Notes: a model not told the origin generated them from the sequence alone. DNA of 64,000 nt from Aestuariivita sp. (GCA_018401465.1 JAGYKE010000004.1:434001-498000); one strand, 5' to 3'; shown: positions 50,573 through 60,294, counted from the stretch's first letter. Made by a program: numbers and translations.

Positions 50573-52134
50573 GTCCGCACCATCGCCGGATCGGGGACCA
50601 GTTGCGCCAGCACCTCGGCGCTTGACACCACTCCGGGCAGGCCCGCGCCGGGATGGGTTCCGGCGCCGACAAGGAAGAGGCCCTTGACCTCCTCGCTCAC
50701 GTTGTGGGGGCGGAACCACGCGCTTTGCAGGATGCGCGGTTCGATGGAAAAGCCCGCGCCATGCGGGCTCAGGTATCGGTCACGGAAGGTTTCCGGCGTA
50801 AAGACGAGCGAGGCAGACAGGTGGTCGGCGAAGCCGGGGATCAGATCGCGGTCAAGAACGTCGGCGACGCGCTGGCGATAGGTTTCCTCCATCGCCTTCC
50901 AGTCGACCGGGTCGTCATGGCCGATATGGGGCACGGGCGACAGGGCATAGAAGGTGTCGTCGCCTTCGGGCGCCACGCTGGGATCGGTCACGCCAGGACG
51001 GTGGACATAAAGGCTCATGTCCTCGGCCAGGTGGCCCTTGATGAAGATGTCATTCACGAGGCCGCGATAGCGCGGGCCGTTCAGGATGGTGTGGTGGCCC
51101 ACGTCCTTCCACAGGCCGGCGGTGCCGCGGGTGCCGAAATACCAGACGAAAAGGCCCATGGACCACCGCTTGCGCCTGAGCTTGTCATCGGTCCAGCGCC
51201 AGCGGGTGCGGTTGCGCAGCAGACGGTCATAGGTGTGGCCCGCATCGGCGTTCGACACGACGATGTCGGCGGCGATCTCTTCGCCGCCCACCAGCCGCAC
51301 GCCGGTGGCGCGCTGGTCGCGCACCACGATCTCATCGACTTCCGTCTCCATCCGCAGGGCGCCGCCCTGATCGCGGATCACCTCGGCCATGGCCTGCGCC
51401 ATCGCGGCAACGCCGCCTATGGCGTAATGCACGCCGAACTGGGATTCGAGGTGGCTGACCAGCGCGTACATCGACGTCACCCGGAACGGATCGCCCCCGA
51501 TGAAGAGCGGATGGAACGACAGCGCCATGCGCAGGCGTTCGTCCTTCACCCGCCGCGCGGCATGGGCATAGACCGACCGGTCGGCGCGCAGCCAGGCGAA
51601 GGTGGGCAGGACCTTGATGAGTTCCCACAGCTCGTGCATCGAGCGGCGGCCAAGGTCTTCGAAGCCGAACCAGTAGCGGGTTTCGGCGTCCTTCAGGAAC
51701 TTCTCGTATCCCTTCTCGTCGCCGGGGCTGAGGCGGGCGACCTCGGCGCGCATGCGCCCGGCATCGCCGCAGGCGGTGAAGGTCGACCCGTCCGGCCAGC
51801 GGATTTCATAGAAGGGGTCCATGGCGCGCAGGTCGACATCCGATTCGAAATCGCGCCCGCAGGCGGCCCAAAGCTCGCGGAAGACCTGCGGCACGGTGAC
51901 GATGGTGGGGCCCAGATCGAAGCGGTGGCCGTTCTGCCAGATGGCCGACCCGCGCCCGCCCGGCACATCGAGCTTGTCGATCACCGTGACGCGATAGCCG
52001 CGCGCACCAAGGCGCATCGCACCGGCCAGACCGCCCAGCCCCGCACCGATCACCACCGCATGGGGGCGGGCATCGTCGCGGCGTCGCATGGGCGCCACGG
52101 GGGTATCGGGGCGGATGCGATCCAAACGGGTCAT
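50569..52134 (-). CDS. crtI: Phytoene desaturase CrtI
   Basis: FAD-dependent desaturase that turns phytoene into neurosporene in the spheroidene pathway (three steps). Start at ATG 52132-52134 (M-T-R-L-D-R-I-R-P) with GAGG upstream; an ATG at 52152 is inside a PpsR box. The 521-aa product has the dinucleotide fold V-V-I-G-A-G-L-G-G-L-A-G-A-M-R-L, D-V-P-G-G-R-G-S, and the C-terminal V-G-A-G-T-H-P-G-A-G-L-P-G-V. Divergent from crtA. Confidence 0.95.
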   Translation of the reverse strand: MTRLDRIRPDTPVAPMRRRDDARPHAVVIGAGLGGLAGAMRLGARGYRVTVIDKLDVPGGRGSAIWQNGHRFDLGPTIVTVPQVFRELWAACGRDFESDVDLRAMDPFYEIRWPDGSTFTACGDAGRMRAEVARLSPGDEKGYEKFLKDAETRYWFGFEDLGRRSMHELWELIKVLPTFAWLRADRSVYAHAARRVKDERLRMALSFHPLFIGGDPFRVTSMYALVSHLESQFGVHYAIGGVAAMAQAMAEVIRDQGGALRMETEVDEIVVRDQRATGVRLVGGEEIAADIVVSNADAGHTYDRLLRNRTRWRWTDDKLRRKRWSMGLFVWYFGTRGTAGLWKDVGHHTILNGPRYRGLVNDIFIKGHLAEDMSLYVHRPGVTDPSVAPEGDDTFYALSPVPHIGHDDPVDWKAMEETYRQRVADVLDRDLIPGFADHLSASLVFTPETFRDRYLSPHGAGFSIEPRILQSAWFRPHNVSEEVKGLFLVGAGTHPGAGLPGVVSSAEVLAQLVPDPAMVRT

Positions 52135-52151
52135 GAGGGGCCTCGGCAACA

Positions 52152-52169
52152 TGTCTAATCAGATTTACA
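52152..52169. promoter_or_regulatory. PpsR/CrtJ box, crtI-proximal
   Basis: TGTCTAATCAGATTTACA fits TGT-N12-ACA, 17 bases upstream of the crtI start. Confidence 0.78.
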
Positions 52170-52204
52170 ATCTGCGTTTCTCCCTTCCCATGCAAGGAAA
52201 AATC

Positions 52205-52222
52205 TGTAAACTTGAATTGACA
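52205..52222. promoter_or_regulatory. PpsR/CrtJ box, crtA-proximal
   Basis: TGTAAACTTGAATTGACA fits TGT-N12-ACA. Its end contains TTGACA, a possible -35 for crtA. The gap to the crtI-side box is 35 bases, unlike the 6-8 bases at the other two promoters. Confidence 0.78.
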
Positions 52223-52250
52223 TAAGCCAGAAGCCACCCATGTTGCCGCC

Positions 52251-52964
52251 ATGCAGGCTGTTTCGCTCAGCTTTTTCCGGTTCGACACCGTCCCTGCCCG
52301 TATCTGGGCATTCGCCATGATGGGCGCGGCGCGATTCGCGCTGCCGAAGGTGCCCGGTATCGGGTTCTGGAAGCTGTGCGGATCGGGCACGGGCGAAGGG
52401 TTCACCCCGGTGCCCAACACGGGCGTCTACGCGATACTCGCAACCTGGGGGGACGAGGCGACGGCGCGCGAACAGGTGGCGCGGTCCGACCTCTGGAACC
52501 GCTACCGCGCGCGGGCGATCGAAGACTGGACCGTGTTCCTGTCGCCCACATCCGCGCGCGGGCAATGGTCGGGTGCCGCACCCTTCGATCCGGACCCGGC
52601 GGCGATGCGGCCCGGTCCGCTGGCCGCGCTGACGCGGGCGACGGTCAAGCCGCATGTCGCGGTCAAGTTCTGGGGGCAGGTGCCGAAGATTTCCGATGTG
52701 ATTGGCGCCGACCCCAACGTCATCTTCAAGATCGGCATCGGTGAGGTGCCGCTGCTGCACCAGATCACCTTTTCGATCTGGCCCGACACCAAGACCATGG
52801 CGGATTTCGCCCGCCGACCGGGCGGTCCGCACCAGGGCGCGATAGACGCCGTGCGCGAGGGCCTGTGGTTCAAGGAAGAGCTTTACGCCCGCTTCGCCGT
52901 GACCGGCGACATGGGCACATGGGGCGGAGCCAGCCCCCTGAGACAGATGGAAGCCACGACATGA
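52251..52964 (+). CDS. crtA: Spheroidene monooxygenase CrtA
   Basis: Oxygen-dependent ketolase converting spheroidene to spheroidenone, giving pink-red pigment in oxic cells. The 237-aa product begins M-Q-A-V-S-L-S-F-F-R-F-D and has G-I-G-F-W-K-L-C-G-S-G-T-G-E-G-F and F-K-I-G-I-G-E-V-P-L-L-H-Q-I-T-F-S. The family binds heme through a His, probably in the last segment. Stop overlaps the bchI start by 4 bases, linking carotenoid ketolation to chelatase expression. Confidence 0.94.
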   Translation: MQAVSLSFFRFDTVPARIWAFAMMGAARFALPKVPGIGFWKLCGSGTGEGFTPVPNTGVYAILATWGDEATAREQVARSDLWNRYRARAIEDWTVFLSPTSARGQWSGAAPFDPDPAAMRPGPLAALTRATVKPHVAVKFWGQVPKISDVIGADPNVIFKIGIGEVPLLHQITFSIWPDTKTMADFARRPGGPHQGAIDAVREGLWFKEELYARFAVTGDMGTWGGASPLRQMEATT

Positions 52965-53965
52965 CACATCCTTTCCCCTTCTCGGCCATTGTCGGCCAGG
53001 CGGCGATGAAACAGGCGATGATCCTGACCGCGATCGACCCGTCGATCGGCGGTGTTCTGGTCTTCGGTGACCGGGGCACGGGCAAGTCCACCGCCGTTCG
53101 GGCGCTGGCGGCGTTGCTGCCGCCGATCAAGCAGGTGGAAGGCTGCCCGGTGAATTCGGCGAAGGTTGAGGACATTCCCCACTGGGCCGAGGTGACGTCG
53201 AAGAAGATCGTCTCGCGCCCCACGCCGGTCATAGACCTGCCGCTGGGCGCGACCGAGGACCGCGTTGTCGGCGCGCTCGACATCGAACGCGCGTTGACGC
53301 GCGGGGAAAAGGCGTTCGAACCCGGGCTGCTGGCGCGGGCCAATCGCGGGTATCTCTATATCGACGAGGTGAACCTGCTTGAGGATCACATCGTCGACCT
53401 GCTGCTCGACGTGGCGCAATCGGGCGAGAACGTGGTCGAACGCGAAGGCCTGTCGATCCGCCACCCGGCGCGATTCGTGCTGGTGGGATCGGGCAACCCG
53501 GAAGAAGGCGAATTGCGGCCCCAGCTGCTGGACCGCTTCGGCCTGTCGGTCGAGGTGTCGTCGCCCCGCAATATCGACGACCGGGTCGAGGTGATCCGCC
53601 GCCGCGACGATTTCGAGATGGACCGCACCGCCTTCCTGACCAAGTGGGAAGCGGAAGAGACCCGCACGCGCAACCGCATCCTGAAGGCGCGGCGCGCGAT
53701 GCCGAAGGTGGCCGCGCCCGACGCGATCCTGCGCGATTGCGCGGAATTGTGCATCGCGCTGGGGTCGGACGGGCTGCGGGGGGAACTGACGCTGCTCAAG
53801 GCCGCGCGGGCGCTGGCCGCCTATCGGGGTGCGACCGAGATCACGCGCACGCATCTGCGCGATATCGCGCCGCTTGCCCTGTCGCACCGCCTGCGCCGCG
53901 ATCCGCTGGACGAGGCCGGATCGGGCGCGCGGGTCGCCCGCGTCGTCGACAGCGTGCTGGGGTGA
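52961..53965 (+). CDS. bchI: Magnesium chelatase subunit BchI (AAA+ ATPase)
   Basis: ATPase ring subunit driving Mg2+ insertion into protoporphyrin IX with BchD and BchH. The 334-aa product starts at the ATG overlapping crtA. Walker A is GDRGTGKSTAVRAL, Walker B is GYLYIDEVNLLEDH, with the family insert E-G-C-P-V-N-S-A-K and sensor R-F-V-L-V-G-S-G-N-P-E-E-G. Stop overlaps the GTG start of bchD. Confidence 0.97.
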   Translation: MTHPFPFSAIVGQAAMKQAMILTAIDPSIGGVLVFGDRGTGKSTAVRALAALLPPIKQVEGCPVNSAKVEDIPHWAEVTSKKIVSRPTPVIDLPLGATEDRVVGALDIERALTRGEKAFEPGLLARANRGYLYIDEVNLLEDHIVDLLLDVAQSGENVVEREGLSIRHPARFVLVGSGNPEEGELRPQLLDRFGLSVEVSSPRNIDDRVEVIRRRDDFEMDRTAFLTKWEAEETRTRNRILKARRAMPKVAAPDAILRDCAELCIALGSDGLRGELTLLKAARALAAYRGATEITRTHLRDIAPLALSHRLRRDPLDEAGSGARVARVVDSVLG

Positions 53966-55626
53966 GCGAAGGCACCGACAGATGGCACCGCGCGCGGCTC
54001 GCGTTGGCCTGTCTGGCCGCCGATCCGGGCGGTTTGGGCGGCATGGTGATCCGGGCGCGGCCGTCGCCCGCGCGCGACACGCTGGTGGCGCGGTTGGCGG
54101 ATGTCGGCCTGCCGTTGCGGCGCATTCACCCGACGATTGCCGATGATCAGCTCTGGGGCGGCGTCGATATCGCGGCGACGCTTGCGGCCGGGCGCGTCGT
54201 GCGCAACCGCGGCGTTCTGGCTGATCCCTGCACCGCCGTCCTGACGATGGCGGAACGGGCCGAGACGGGCCTTGCCGCAAAGCTGGCGCAGCATCTGGAC
54301 AGGGGCGCGGGCGGCTGCGCGATCCTTCTGGACGAAGGAGCCGAGGCGGACGAGGCCGCGCCCCCTGCCCTGACCGAACGATTGGCGTTTCACGTCACGC
54401 TGGACAACCTGCGGCTGGCCGACCTGCAGGAGCCCGAGACACTACCCGCGCCGGTCCCCGTGGCCGATGTGCGCCTGCCCGACGACGCCGCGCCCGCACT
54501 TGTGGGTCTGGCGGCGCGGTTCGGGATCGACAGCTTGCGCGCGCCGCTTCTGGCGATGGCCTGCGCGCGGGCGCATGCGGCGATCCACGGGCGGTGGCTG
54601 GCCGAGGCCGACGACATCACCGCCGCCGCCGCGTTGGTCTACGCGGCGCGGGCCACGCAGATGCCCGAGACCGAGGATCAGCCCGACGACACACCGCCCC
54701 CGGAAGAAGACCGCGACAGAAGCGACCCGGGTCAGGGCGAAGACCGCGACCTGCCCAACGGCGACCTGCTGGTCGAGGCGGTGAAGGCCCTGCTGCCGCC
54801 CGACGTGCTCGACATGATCGCGGCGCGGCGCAAGGCGAAGGCGGCCAAGGGGTCGGGGTCGGGCGATCGTCGGAAAGGCAATCGGCGCGGGCGTCCCCTG
54901 CCGCCGCGGCCCGGGCGGCTGGACGGGCGGGCGCGGATCGATCTGGTCGCCACCCTGCGCGCCGCAGCGCCGTGGCAGCCGATCCGGCGCAGGCTGCAGC
55001 CCGATGCGCCCGGGCTTCTGATCCGCGCGGGCGACATCCGGCTCAAGCGGTTCGAGGAACGCTCGGACCGGCTCTTGATCTTCACCGTCGATGCCTCGGG
55101 CAGCGCCGCGGTCAGCCGGCTGAACGAAGCCAAGGGCGCGGTCGAATTGCTGCTGGCCGAGGCCTATTCACGGCGCGACCATGTCGCGCTGATCGCCTTC
55201 CGGGGAATCGGGTCCGAGATCCTTCTTCCCCCCACCCGCAGCCTTGTGCAGACCAAGCGGCGGCTTGCCGCCCTGCCCGGGGGAGGCGGTACGCCGCTTG
55301 CGGCGGGGCTGAAGCAGGCGGCGGAACTTGCCACGCAGAGCCGCAGCAAGGGGCTGACGCCGACTCTGGTCGTCATGACCGACGGGCGCGCGAACGTCGC
55401 GCTTGACGGCACGGCCGACCGGTTGCGCGCGGCCGCCGACAGCGTGACGCTGGCGCAAGCGATCCGGCTGCAGCACATTCCGGGGCTGATGATCGACATG
55501 TCGAACCGCCCGCAACCGGCGCTCCGCGATCTCGCGGCAGAGCTGGACGCCGCCTACCTGCCGCTGCCCCGCGCCGATGCGCGCCGCGTCAGCGAAGCGG
55601 TAACCGGCGCGCTGGGCGCGGCGTGA
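53962..55626 (+). CDS. bchD: Magnesium chelatase subunit BchD
   Basis: Platform subunit of the chelatase, 554 aa from GTG 53962 (4-base overlap with bchI); the longer frame upstream is inside bchI. Three parts: an N-terminal AAA+ like domain without a good P-loop (about 1-240), an acidic Pro-rich linker (E-D-Q-P-D-D-T-P-P-P-E-E-D), and a C-terminal integrin/von Willebrand A domain with MIDAS motif TVDASGSAAVSRL and V-V-M-T-D-G-R-A-N. GTG start suggests lower translation than bchI. Confidence 0.95.
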   Translation: MSEGTDRWHRARLALACLAADPGGLGGMVIRARPSPARDTLVARLADVGLPLRRIHPTIADDQLWGGVDIAATLAAGRVVRNRGVLADPCTAVLTMAERAETGLAAKLAQHLDRGAGGCAILLDEGAEADEAAPPALTERLAFHVTLDNLRLADLQEPETLPAPVPVADVRLPDDAAPALVGLAARFGIDSLRAPLLAMACARAHAAIHGRWLAEADDITAAAALVYAARATQMPETEDQPDDTPPPEEDRDRSDPGQGEDRDLPNGDLLVEAVKALLPPDVLDMIAARRKAKAAKGSGSGDRRKGNRRGRPLPPRPGRLDGRARIDLVATLRAAAPWQPIRRRLQPDAPGLLIRAGDIRLKRFEERSDRLLIFTVDASGSAAVSRLNEAKGAVELLLAEAYSRRDHVALIAFRGIGSEILLPPTRSLVQTKRRLAALPGGGGTPLAAGLKQAAELATQSRSKGLTPTLVVMTDGRANVALDGTADRLRAAADSVTLAQAIRLQHIPGLMIDMSNRPQPALRDLAAELDAAYLPLPRADARRVSEAVTGALGAA

Positions 55627-55630
55627 CGCG

Positions 55631-56512
55631 ATGCGCTGGCCGCCGCCCGCCGACTGGCCGAACCTGCACCTGTCGCGGCAGGTCCTGTGCAAGCCCCACC
55701 GCTGGCATGTGCAGGAGGAAGGGCGCGGCCCGCTGATCCTCATGATCCACGGGGCGGGGGGCAGTCTTCATTCCTTCCGCGATCTGATCGGCCCGCTGTC
55801 GCGGGGGCACCGCGTCGTCGCGATCGACATGCCGGGGCACGGGCTGACGCAGCTGGGCGCGCGGCACCGGTCGGGCCTCGACCAGATGGCCGAGGATCTG
55901 GCGGCACTCTGCGCGCAGGAAGGATGGCGGCCCGCGCTGCTGGTGGGTCATTCTGCCGGTGCGGCCTTGTGCCTGCGGCTTCTGCACTATCTTCCCGGTC
56001 CCGCGCCGCGCGTGCTGGGAATCAACCCGGCGCTGGCGCATTTCCGGGGGCTGGCAGGCATCCTCTTCCCCGCCATGGCGAAGATGCTGAGCGTGACGCC
56101 CGGGGCCACGGCGCTGTTTTCGGGGACCGCGCGCAACCCCGACCGGGTGCGGGCGCTGATCGACAGCACGGGGTCCAGGATCGACGCGCGGGGGATCGAC
56201 CTTTACCGCCGTCTGGTCGCCGACAAGGCGCATCTGGACGGCACGCTTCTCATGATGGCGCAATGGTCGCTGGACGGGCTGATGGCCGACTTGCCCGGAA
56301 TCTCCGCGCGGACACTGTTCCTTGTGGGCGACGACGATCAGACCGTGTCGCCCGATGTGGCGCGGCAGGCCGCGGCGCGCATGCCGTCGGCGCAGGTGGA
56401 AACCCTGGGCGGTCTGGGGCATCTGGCGCATGAGGAAGCGCCGGATATCGTGGCCCTTCTGATCGTGGCTTTCCTTCACCGCGACGCGCGCATACCCGCG
56501 ACAACGGAATGA
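55631..56512 (+). CDS. bchO: BchO, alpha/beta hydrolase of the chelatase operon
   Basis: A 293-aa alpha/beta-hydrolase-fold protein always found beside bchID; its exact role is unclear. Nucleophile Ser in LVGHSAGAALCLRL, oxyanion H-G-A-G-G-S, acid in V-G-D-D-D-Q-T-V and His in GGLGHLAHEEAP. The N-terminus has W-P-P-P-A-D-W-P-N, typical of BchO. Four bases after bchD; last gene of crtA-bchIDO, then a terminator. Confidence 0.92.
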   Translation: MRWPPPADWPNLHLSRQVLCKPHRWHVQEEGRGPLILMIHGAGGSLHSFRDLIGPLSRGHRVVAIDMPGHGLTQLGARHRSGLDQMAEDLAALCAQEGWRPALLVGHSAGAALCLRLLHYLPGPAPRVLGINPALAHFRGLAGILFPAMAKMLSVTPGATALFSGTARNPDRVRALIDSTGSRIDARGIDLYRRLVADKAHLDGTLLMMAQWSLDGLMADLPGISARTLFLVGDDDQTVSPDVARQAAARMPSAQVETLGGLGHLAHEEAPDIVALLIVAFLHRDARIPATTE

Positions 56513-56516
56513 AAAA

Positions 56517-56538
56517 GGCCGCGGACTGAACCGCGGCC
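56517..56538 (-). terminator. Rho-independent terminator for cycA, between bchO and cycA
   Basis: GGCCGCGG (56517-56524), 6-nt loop, CCGCGGCC (56531-56538). On the minus strand the stem is followed by TTTTT; on the plus strand by CCGTTTT. It can serve both convergent units. Confidence 0.85.
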
Positions 56539-56566
56539 CCGTTTTCCCGAAGGAAAAACCTTCCGG

Positions 56567-56989
56567 TCAGTTGGTCGGCGCAGGTCCGACCGAGACCAGA
56601 TAGGCCCAGACATCCTCTGCGCCCTTGGCCAGCTTGAACGACATGTTCGACTTGGCCTTGCTGTCGCCCAGATACTCACGCAGATATGCGCGCGGGTCGG
56701 CGACATAGGCCACGAAGTTGGTCTCGTCCCAGACGAGCCCTTTTGCGCCGGCCGCGACAAGGTCATCTCCATAGCGGAAATCGGGATAGGTGCCCGCCGT
56801 GCGGCCCACGATGCCCCACAGGTTGGGACCGGTCTTACCGCCTTTGACGATTTCGGTCCCGTCTTCGGCCACGACCATGTGGCACGACTTGCACTTGTTG
56901 AATTCCTTCTCGCCCTTGGCGGCGTCGCCTTCGGCAAAGGCAGGCACAGCCAGCAAACCGACGATAACGGTGGCTAGAACACGGTTCAT
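56567..56989 (-). CDS. cycA: Cytochrome c2
   Basis: Soluble periplasmic c-type cytochrome shuttling electrons from the bc1 complex to the reaction centre (via PufC) and possibly to oxidases. Start at ATG 56987-56989 with GGGAG upstream; the 140-aa precursor has a signal peptide (1-19, ending A-F-A), heme site CKSCH at 33-37 and axial Met116 in SNMSFKL. The conserved segments K-T-G-P-N-L-W-G-I-V-G-R and F-V-A-Y-V-A-D-P are typical. Located inside the photosynthesis cluster behind hemA, with its own 81-base leader. Confidence 0.92.
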   Translation of the reverse strand: MNRVLATVIVGLLAVPAFAEGDAAKGEKEFNKCKSCHMVVAEDGTEIVKGGKTGPNLWGIVGRTAGTYPDFRYGDDLVAAGAKGLVWDETNFVAYVADPRAYLREYLGDSKAKSNMSFKLAKGAEDVWAYLVSVGPAPTN

Positions 56990-57070
56990 GGAAGCTCCCT
57001 CCGGATTTTTCCTGTCCGACGTACTACTTAACGTCTGTGCGGCAGAGTCAACAGTCACAAGTCTGCGAAA

Positions 57071-58285
57071 TCAGGCCACCGCGTGCGAGATCGCACATTG
57101 TTTCCAGAGCGTCTTCAGCGCCAGTACCAGATGTTCGATGTCATCCGCGCTGTGCATGGGCGAGGGCGTGAAGCGCAGCCGCTCTGTCCCCTTGGGCACG
57201 GTGGGATAGTTGATCGGCTGCACGTAGATGCCCCAGTCCTGCATCAGGATGTCGGCCAGCATCCGGCACTTGACCGGATCCTTGATCATCACGGGGATGA
57301 TGTGGCTGGGGTTTTCCAGATGGGGAATCCCCTCCTGATCCAGCCGCTTGCGCAGATGGGCGACGCGGGCCTGCTGCATCCGACGTTCGGTGTCGCTTTG
57401 CTTCAGGTGCCGGATCGACGCGGTGGCGGCGGCGGCGACTGCGGGCGGAAGCGCGGTGGTGAAGATGAAGCCCGACGCGAAGCTGCGGATGAAATCGCAC
57501 AGCGCATGGCTGCCGGTGATGTAGCCGCCGACGACGCCGTATGCCTTGCCTAGCGTGCCTTCGATCAGGGTGATGCGGTCCATCAGCCCTTCGCGTTCGG
57601 CGACACCGCCGCCACGGGGGCCGTACATGCCGACCGCGTGCACTTCGTCGATATAGGACATGGCTCCGTGCTTGTCGCAGACGTCGAGGATCTCCTTGAT
57701 GGGGGCGATGTCGCCGTCCATCGAATAGACGCTCTCGAACGCCACGATCTTGGGCGCGTTGGCAGGCAGCGACGCCAGCTTGCGGTCAAGATCTTCGGGG
57801 TCGTTGTGCTTCCAGATCACCTTGGTGCAGCGCGCGTGGCGGATGCCTTCGATCATGGAGGCGTGGTTCAACGCATCCGACAGGATGACCGCGTCCGGCA
57901 GGCGCGAGCCCAGCGTCGACAAAGCCGCCCAGTTCGACACGTAACCGCTGGTGAACAGCAGCGCCGATTCCTTGCCGTGCAGATCGGCGAGTTCGGCCTC
58001 CAGCAGCTTGTGCGCATGGTTCGTGCCGCTGATGTTGCGGGTGCCGCCGGCGCCCGCGCCGCATTGGTCGATCGTGTCCTTCATCGCCTGCGTGACGACC
58101 GAATGCTGACCCATGCCGAGGTAATCGTTCGAACACCACACCGTCACCTCGTCGGGGGTATCGGCGTCATGGCACTTCGCGCGCGGGAACTGACCCGACT
58201 TGCGTTCAAGCTCGGCAAATATGCGATAGTTGCCTTCCTTCTTCAGCGTGTCGAGCTGCGATTGGAACAGGGCGTCAAAGTCCAT
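57071..58285 (-). CDS. hemA: 5-Aminolevulinate synthase
   Basis: PLP enzyme condensing glycine and succinyl-CoA to ALA, the first step to heme and bacteriochlorophyll. Start at ATG 58283-58285 (M-D-F-D-A-L-F-Q-S) with GAGGACG upstream; 404 aa. PLP Lys247 in [14 protein letters not shown], Asp in [12 protein letters not shown], and substrate residues in [11 protein letters not shown] and [10 protein letters not shown]. Start overlaps the puhE end by 11 bases, so ALA supply is expressed with reaction-centre assembly factors. Confidence 0.96.
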   Translation of the reverse strand: MDFDALFQSQLDTLKKEGNYRIFAELERKSGQFPRAKCHDADTPDEVTVWCSNDYLGMGQHSVVTQAMKDTIDQCGAGAGGTRNISGTNHAHKLLEAELADLHGKESALLFTSGYVSNWAALSTLGSRLPDAVILSDALNHASMIEGIRHARCTKVIWKHNDPEDLDRKLASLPANAPKIVAFESVYSMDGDIAPIKEILDVCDKHGAMSYIDEVHAVGMYGPRGGGVAEREGLMDRITLIEGTLGKAYGVVGGYITGSHALCDFIRSFASGFIFTTALPPAVAAAATASIRHLKQSDTERRMQQARVAHLRKRLDQEGIPHLENPSHIIPVMIKDPVKCRMLADILMQDWGIYVQPINYPTVPKGTERLRFTPSPMHSADDIEHLVLALKTLWKQCAISHAVA

Positions 58286-59105
58286 GGGCGTCCTCGTGTC
58301 TTCTGGGTAGCTTGAGCTTGGGTGAGCGGCCCGGGGCCACCGTCTCGGACGGCAGCATCCAGCGCCAGAGCCGCTCATCAGGCAGCGGCAGAACCATCAG
58401 CCAGTGCTCCAGCAGGGCAAGGGCGGTGATGGCGGTGAGAAGGGCGAAACCGATGGCTTCACCCTGAGTGGTGGACGAATGCAGGCGTTCGAGCCAGCAG
58501 GCGACCGCGAAAGTCAGTGCGGTGACCGAAATCGGGAACAGCCAGTTCGCGCGGCGGATGCGGAAATGGCTGGACAGATGCGTCAGCGCGGATGGCAAGA
58601 ATTCGGTGTTGATCTTGGGCACGCCAAGATAAAGGTTCAGCTTGGCCGAGATGCGCGCGGCATAGAGGATGATGAAGGTCCACATGCCGAAGGTGTTGGG
58701 CGCGTCCCAGCCTTCCATGACCATCAGGATCAGCGCGCCGACCAGCAGGAGTTCGTGGAAGGCGACCGTGCCCCAGGCGCGCAGGAAGCGTTCGAGTTCG
58801 CGCACCCCGTCAGGCAGCGGCCGGGTGATCGGGCCGGTGATGATGCCCGTGAGAAAGGCGAGTTCGATCCAGCCCCAGATGCCCAGCGCACCAAGAAAAC
58901 CGAGATAGGCCCCGGAAATGCCGATATCGGTCAGGCTGAGCTGAAAGGCCCAGACACCCGCAATGATCAGAGGCAGGCCCGCGACCACGGCGATCTTGCG
59001 CGCGCGCAGGCCGCGCCGGTCGGCGTGCTTGACGACCATAAGGATCGCGCCGGTGGCAAACCACCAGACGAACAGTGCGATCAATGCGGCGATCCAGGGG
59101 GTCAT
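58275..59105 (-). CDS. puhE: Photosynthetic complex assembly protein PuhE (DUF3623)
   Basis: Inner-membrane protein of 276 aa with about seven hydrophobic segments, family DUF3623, also called putative photosynthetic complex assembly protein 2. Its Rhodobacter counterpart tunes bacteriochlorophyll production and reaction-centre yield. Typical parts: [11 protein letters not shown] and [15 protein letters not shown]. Lies between acsF (49-base gap) and hemA (11-base overlap). Confidence 0.9.
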   Translation of the reverse strand: MTPWIAALIALFVWWFATGAILMVVKHADRRGLRARKIAVVAGLPLIIAGVWAFQLSLTDIGISGAYLGFLGALGIWGWIELAFLTGIITGPITRPLPDGVRELERFLRAWGTVAFHELLLVGALILMVMEGWDAPNTFGMWTFIILYAARISAKLNLYLGVPKINTEFLPSALTHLSSHFRIRRANWLFPISVTALTFAVACWLERLHSSTTQGEAIGFALLTAITALALLEHWLMVLPLPDERLWRWMLPSETVAPGRSPKLKLPRRHEDAHGL

Positions 59106-59154
59106 TCACTGACCCCCTGTGCCGCGCAGGCGCCCCTATATGCGGGCGCGTGGA

Positions 59155-60294
59155 TCAATAGACCGGCTCCATCCGCGTGCTGGCGGGAACCTTGTTCGCC
59201 TTCGACGGGATCAGGAGAAGCGACACGAAAGCCCGCGCCGCGCGCGCCTGTGCGCCCCATTTCTTCAGCGTCTGCTTCCTTTGGACAGCCAGCGCCAGAT
59301 CGGCATTGGCCTTCTGCAGCGCCACAAGTTCGCGCTGCCAGCGCGGGTGGTCGATATCGAGCGTCAGCGGGAAGATCTGCTGGCTGAGCTTGGATGTCTT
59401 GGTGAAGACCTCGTGCGCATACCAGTCGGGGTCGACGCCAAGCGCGGCGTGGAAGGCCGGACGCTGGTGGTCGCGGACATACATCGTCGCATAGACCGCC
59501 GTCAGGAAGAACTTGATCCAGTAGGCGTTGACGCCCGAGGTCAGCTTCGGGTCGGTCTTCATCAGAAGGGCGAAGGCTTCGCCATGGCTGAACTCGTCGT
59601 TGCACCATTCGCGGAACCACTTGAAGATCGGGTGGAACCGGTGTTCGGGATGCGCCTCGAGATGCCGGAAGATCGTGATGTAGCGGGCGTAGCCGATCTT
59701 TTCCGACAGGTAGGTGGCGTAGTAGATGAACTTGGGCCGGAAGTAGGTGTATTTCTTCTTCTGCGTCAGGAAGCCAAGGTTCACCGCCACGCCCGCTTCG
59801 CGCAGCGCGTCATTGATGAAGCCGGCGTGCCGCGCCTCGTCCCGCGCCATCAGCTGGAAAAGCTGCGTGATGTCCTTGTTCGACCCCCGACGCTTCATTT
59901 CCTTGTAAAGGACGCAGCCCGAGAATTCGGCGGTGCAGGACGAGATCAGGAAGTCGATGAATTCCTTGCGCAGGCCCGGTTCCATCCCGTCCCAGTCGAC
60001 ATGGTCCCAGTCATCGGTCTTGCGGAAATGGCCCTTGTTGGGGTCGGCCTGCATCTGGGCGATCAGGAGGTCCCAGTCCTCGCGCACCGGGGTGACGTCG
60101 ACCGCGTCGAGTTCGTCGAAATCGGTGGTGTAGAAGCGCGGCGTCAGGAGAGTGTTCTGCATCGCGACGGCGGTCGCCGTATCGCTGTCGAACTTCGCCT
60201 GCTCCTCCTGAATGGCGAGGCCTTCCTCTACGGTCGTGGCGTCGGCGGTGTGCGTCGCGCCCGAGGCGTGCGTTTTGGGTGTATGGGCGTTCAT
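59155..60294 (-). CDS. acsF: Mg-protoporphyrin IX monomethyl ester oxidative cyclase AcsF
   Basis: Oxygen-dependent diiron enzyme forming the isocyclic E ring of (bacterio)chlorophyll. The 379-aa product has the ferritin-like carboxylate/His ligands in S-S-C-T-A-E-F-S-G-C, M-A-R-D-E-A-R-H-A-G and N-D-E-F-S-H-G-E-A-F. The aerobic enzyme rather than the radical-SAM BchE fits an aerobic anoxygenic phototroph; no bchE is in the window. Start overlaps the bciE stop by 4 bases. Confidence 0.95.
   Translation of the reverse strand: MNAHTPKTHASGATHTADATTVEEGLAIQEEQAKFDSDTATAVAMQNTLLTPRFYTTDFDELDAVDVTPVREDWDLLIAQMQADPNKGHFRKTDDWDHVDWDGMEPGLRKEFIDFLISSCTAEFSGCVLYKEMKRRGSNKDITQLFQLMARDEARHAGFINDALREAGVAVNLGFLTQKKKYTYFRPKFIYYATYLSEKIGYARYITIFRHLEAHPEHRFHPIFKWFREWCNDEFSHGEAFALLMKTDPKLTSGVNAYWIKFFLTAVYATMYVRDHQRPAFHAALGVDPDWYAHEVFTKTSKLSQQIFPLTLDIDHPRWQRELVALQKANADLALAVQRKQTLKKWGAQARAARAFVSLLLIPSKANKVPASTRMEPVY

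Noticed and set aside
50653-52158. A 501-codon plus-strand frame opposite crtI
   Set aside because: Shadow of crtI; no domain and it would run through the crtI/crtA operator.
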